DNA from: Lytechinus variegatus
Lineage: Eukaryota; Echinodermata; Echinoidea; Temnopleuroida; Toxopneustidae
Direction: 5' to 3'
DNA length: 64,000 nt
Assembly: GCF_018143015.1 (NCBI RefSeq)
Contig: NC_054743.1
Location: forward strand, 30,157,934-30,221,933
Part shown: in pieces, positions 60,841 through 64,000 of the stretch
Position numbering within the stretch: the stretch's first letter is position 1
Layout: the number at the start of each line of letters is the position of its first letter
The notes under the pieces: generated by a model
Databases searched by the model: none
What the model was told of the DNA's origin: nothing
What the model saw: only the letters and a program-made list of their open reading frames with translations
Made by a program: the position numbers and the translations under genes

Positions 60841-61937
60841 ACGTCATCACCTTAGCAGAATGTGCGAATCCTATTCTAACATGTCAAATGTACGTCATCT
60901 TGTCCATTTATTTTCTATAAAGCATCTACCGACAGAACTTCGTTAATTGACAAGCAGTTTAAATGTTCACAAACAAGGTTGTAGAGTATATACAATTGTA
61001 GCGTACGGTACATCGCCTTTTCATCACAGTTTCTCCATAAAATTAATTATCAACTTTAGAATTATGCTGGTCATTATGCATAAAGCACATCCCTTTCGAA
61101 AGACAATCATAACGGATAAATTGAACGCTGTGAATCTTTTGCTTTTGGGGAATAACGTCTTCTTCTGTTAATTTTTTAGAATATGTATAGTCATACTCTA
61201 ATATGACAAATGATTTTGTATAGATATACTGAAAATGATATTTTGTAAAAGTGGAAGAAAAAAATTGCTTATTTGAATTGAAATTGAACTATCAACTGAA
61301 TAATGAATGCTTAAGACTGACGGTATTCCCCATGCAGTCTTTTCACAATTACATTAACTCTATTGCACATGTTTGAAGTAAAATAAGAATTCTAGCGTAC
61401 AACAGACAGATGGTTATTTTTTCTGTCAGCAACTATATGATTATCTTAAAAGGATCCAAAATGAAGTTCACTGAGAATCAAAATATTTCTTAAGATTTCA
61501 GAATGAGAATCCCAAAAGCGACCTTGTATGCCTGTCTTTAACAATGCTGGTATGTACTTGCCTTTGTAAAAAAGTATTACGATTTCCGAAGCTTAGTTGA
61601 CGAAGAATTTTTTTTTATTTTAGACTTGCTACAATAAACGAGGTCACAGTTTTAAAGTGATGATAAAGACTGGTAGTTTATCCATATAACTTTCAGACGT
61701 TTTTGGATAATAAAATGATGGCATTGTCAAATTTCATTTAATGAACACCGGCAATGTCATACGCTCTGACCTTATTTCAACTGCTTTGCTGGTTGTCTGT
61801 TTCGCATTATTCCGCTACACCCGAACAGTATACTACAATCTCTTTGCAATTTATAAATGACTTGTGATTGGTCATAATCTTATGTCTGAAGTTCATCAAC
61901 ATTACGTCTCCAACGAACAGTCACTGATCGGCCAAAC

Positions 61938-63796
61938 ATGGCGCCTGGTTCCATGGCAACAGCTGCCATGTCTTCATCTACTGTAGATCTCGATAACGTG
62001 AGTGAGATCACGGAACATTCTGGAGAACCAAAGTGCAATATTTCAGTTGTGCCGATTGCCCCTGTTCTTGAAGATCCCGATCAGGGATGGTTCTGGGTCA
62101 ATCTGATACTCTTCACCATCTTCACCTTTGGTTCTGGTAAGTGCTTGGTCAAAAATACTCATTTATCATGTATTTTAATCTGTATTCTGTTGGTCACTGC
62201 TGATTGGTGTCATATCTGTTCGGTATACAGTATCAATCTCAAAGCAAGAGAGTTCAATTGCTTGCACGACTCACCATCGGTACCTTAAACCTAAACACTA
62301 CTCAAAATCACGGTTTTATTATGCATGAGACATCTTAAAGAGTGTTAAAGGTGGTGAAAATATCTATAACACTGTCGGTTTACCTTCCCTAATATTCGGT
62401 ACGTAGTTTCCAAGGCATTATGGTTTTAGTATAAGGGTGATTTGTTTAAATTTCAAAGTTTCGTTACATAAATTAGTATTTGACCCATTTTAGGTGTGTG
62501 TTATTGTACCATTGAATCTGTTATGAATAGCCATGCTACAAATCTGAAGGGGGGGGGGATACTACTTTAGAGTTTGTTTTCTGTAATTTCTACTGCAATA
62601 CAATATTTAGGAAGAAATGGAAATTTGGAGATTATCCACCGCCCATCGTCAACAGTCCTGATATAGCGGCGATGCCTCCAGAATAACCAACAACCGCTCT
62701 CTTAAAATACAATCACTTATTTCTGGTCATTATGCAGGTCTGTACTCGGCCCTGACGACAAGTTTCTTTTCCCAGGACCTCACCAGGCTTGAGGTATGTC
62801 TTCGTCAGGGTACCCGAAGTGAAAAGGTCAACGCCTCCCGGGTCATGAGGCTTCTGAAGTACCCCAATTTACTGATCGTCACGCTCAACATGGGTAACGT
62901 AGCCGCCATTGTATGCCAGCCAATCGTCTTAGCCTACATTATTAGCCCGATACTGTCCGTTCTCGTTTCAGCAATAACTGTTTTCATCTTCAACAAGTAA
63001 GACAAAGATCTTATCGTGCCATATTGGCCCGAATTCTGATTAGCAGGTTTAACTTAAACTCGTGTTTAAAGTTGTGGTTTAAGTATGGAAAGCCAAAAGT
63101 ATCAAAATTTATATTAAGTTGTATGTTTCTTATGTTTACTGTGCTCTTTCCTGATTCATCGATGGTGATGACAACCATCTCTTTGTACTTCCTAGACAAT
63201 TATGAATGATTTGAGAGCCAAATGAGCTGAAATATGATATCTCTACTGTTAGTGATTTATGTAAGAATTGGCTATCCATACTTATACCACAACTTTAAAC
63301 CTGAGATTAAGTTAAACCTGCTATCAGAATGCGGGAGAGTTGCCACAAGATCGGCAACACATATGACACAAAAATCGAAGAAAACCGATCTCGAGTGGAA
63401 TTGTTTTTGTAATTATTTTTGTGGAATTGTTTTTGTAATTAATAGTGGAATAGTAATAGTGGAATTGTTTTTGTAATTAAGTTTAAATGGAGGTCCTGCC
63501 AATGTCAGTTGCATTTGTCGGATAAAATAAGTCTGTTTATTTGATGCGAGTATACTACTTGATTTCCACTATACATTGTCTTCTCCAAAGCAAAATTATC
63601 AAATCTAAATCTAAGAATTACCACCAATAATTGTCAAACTTGATATAGATAGATGTTGTAAACAGCATGATCCGTTAAGAATATTACCGAGTAATGAAAA
63701 TTATTTTGATTTTCCAATTTACTTTTTAATTCTTAGGTTATTACCTCAACTAGTTGGTGATCGACATGGATTGGTTCTTGCAGCAAATATGGCATG
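61938..63796 (+). CDS. second DUF21 protein, 5' part (runs off the window), tandem paralogue
   Basis: Three coding exons are visible: 61938-62136, 62738-62996 and 63737-63796, each with clean GT-AG borders. ATG 61938 sits in AACATGG. The first exon encodes an acidic, Ser/Thr-rich N-terminus and a first membrane segment (WFWVNLILFTIFTFGSG). Exons two and three align without gaps to the neighbouring gene's DUF21 exons, with the same lengths (259 and 60 nt) and phases; by eye count 47 of 107 residues are identical. The ANMAW end and ISPILSVLVSAITVFIF membrane segment are kept. The signature differs: GLMAGLTLGLLSLD becomes GLYSALTTSFFSQD, the Glu in VESMPIF becomes Cys, and GEVLPQ becomes NKLLPQ. 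So it is a transcribable-looking but divergent copy. CBS exons, if any, lie beyond the window. Confidence 0.85.
63033..63330. mobile_element. 298 bp MITE with ~60 bp terminal inverted repeats
   Basis: ATTCTGATTAGCAGGTTTAA, AAAGTTGTGGTTTAAGTATG and GAAAGCCA on the left are mirrored by TGGCTATC, CATACTTATACCACAACTTT and TTAAACCTGCTATCAGAAT on the right. In the intron of the second DUF21 gene, about 37 bases after the exon end at 62996. Confidence 0.85.
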
Positions 63797-64000
63797 GTGA
63801 GAATACATTTCTAAAGAATTAATTTGCCTATCTCCTAATTTGAATGAAAGACTATAAGGATCAATTTCACTTTAATGAAAAAAGCTTAGTATCGACATGA
63901 AAATTTAATCTGATATGTATTACCAAATACCCTCAACTTTTATGGGATGTATCTATTAAAATTTGAACGATCCTGCGGTTAACGGACTCTCGTCGTCAAA

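Larger units (their letters stand above)
58474..61937. other. intergenic region between the two DUF21 genes
   Basis: No exon is recognised. Contents: MITE at 58512-58716; a possible decayed inverted-repeat element at about 58850-59045 (GGGAACATTCC and AGAACGCTGAAT against TTTAGCGTTCTTGCC); a G run at 60566-60575; MITE relic at 60694-60840. Part is 3' UTR of the first gene and promoter of the second. Confidence 0.5.

Overview
This is eukaryotic nuclear DNA: genes are split by GT-AG introns, gene density is low, and non-coding DNA is AT-rich and full of short inverted-repeat elements, tRNA-derived SINEs, triplet microsatellites and G/C homopolymer runs. The gene set (XPNPEP2-like peptidase, F-box/WD40 protein, lebercilin, DUF21/CBS transporter) and the repeat style suggest a marine invertebrate deuterostome, most likely an echinoderm. 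That placement is inference, not proof.

Layout. (1) 1-4508: a 2 kb TA-flanked inverted-repeat element, then the last two coding exons of a + strand XPNPEP2-like aminopeptidase. Their separating intron carries a decaying tandem array of copies of the penultimate exon's 3' part with its splice donor. (2) 4509-14530: intergenic, with a palindrome-unit array, hairpin MITEs, microsatellites, a 1.66 kb imperfect palindrome and a 1.35 kb element carrying eight perfect copies of one 14-mer. (3) 14585-25868: a complete 15-exon + strand F-box/WD40 gene (755 aa; every splice phase checked). (4) 25869-34269: its downstream region, MITEs, a SINE and a 1.06 kb element made of repeats rich in nuclear-receptor half-sites. 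(5) 34270-44963 on the - strand: a lebercilin (LCA5) orthologue, 9 coding exons, 1029 aa. (6) 46.4-58.47 kb on the + strand: a DUF21/CBS membrane protein of the plant/fungal type (454 aa) ending in an acidic dileucine motif. (7) 61938 to the right edge: the first three coding exons of a second DUF21 gene, a tandem paralogue with the same intron phases and two identical exon lengths, but with substitutions in the family signature.

The genes do not form one pathway. LCA5 and the first DUF21 gene are head to head and may share a promoter region; the F-box and LCA5 genes converge. No tRNA or rRNA gene, CRISPR array, or retrovirus-like or capsid-bearing element was recognised. Exon borders were derived by hand from splice signals, reading frame and family similarity.
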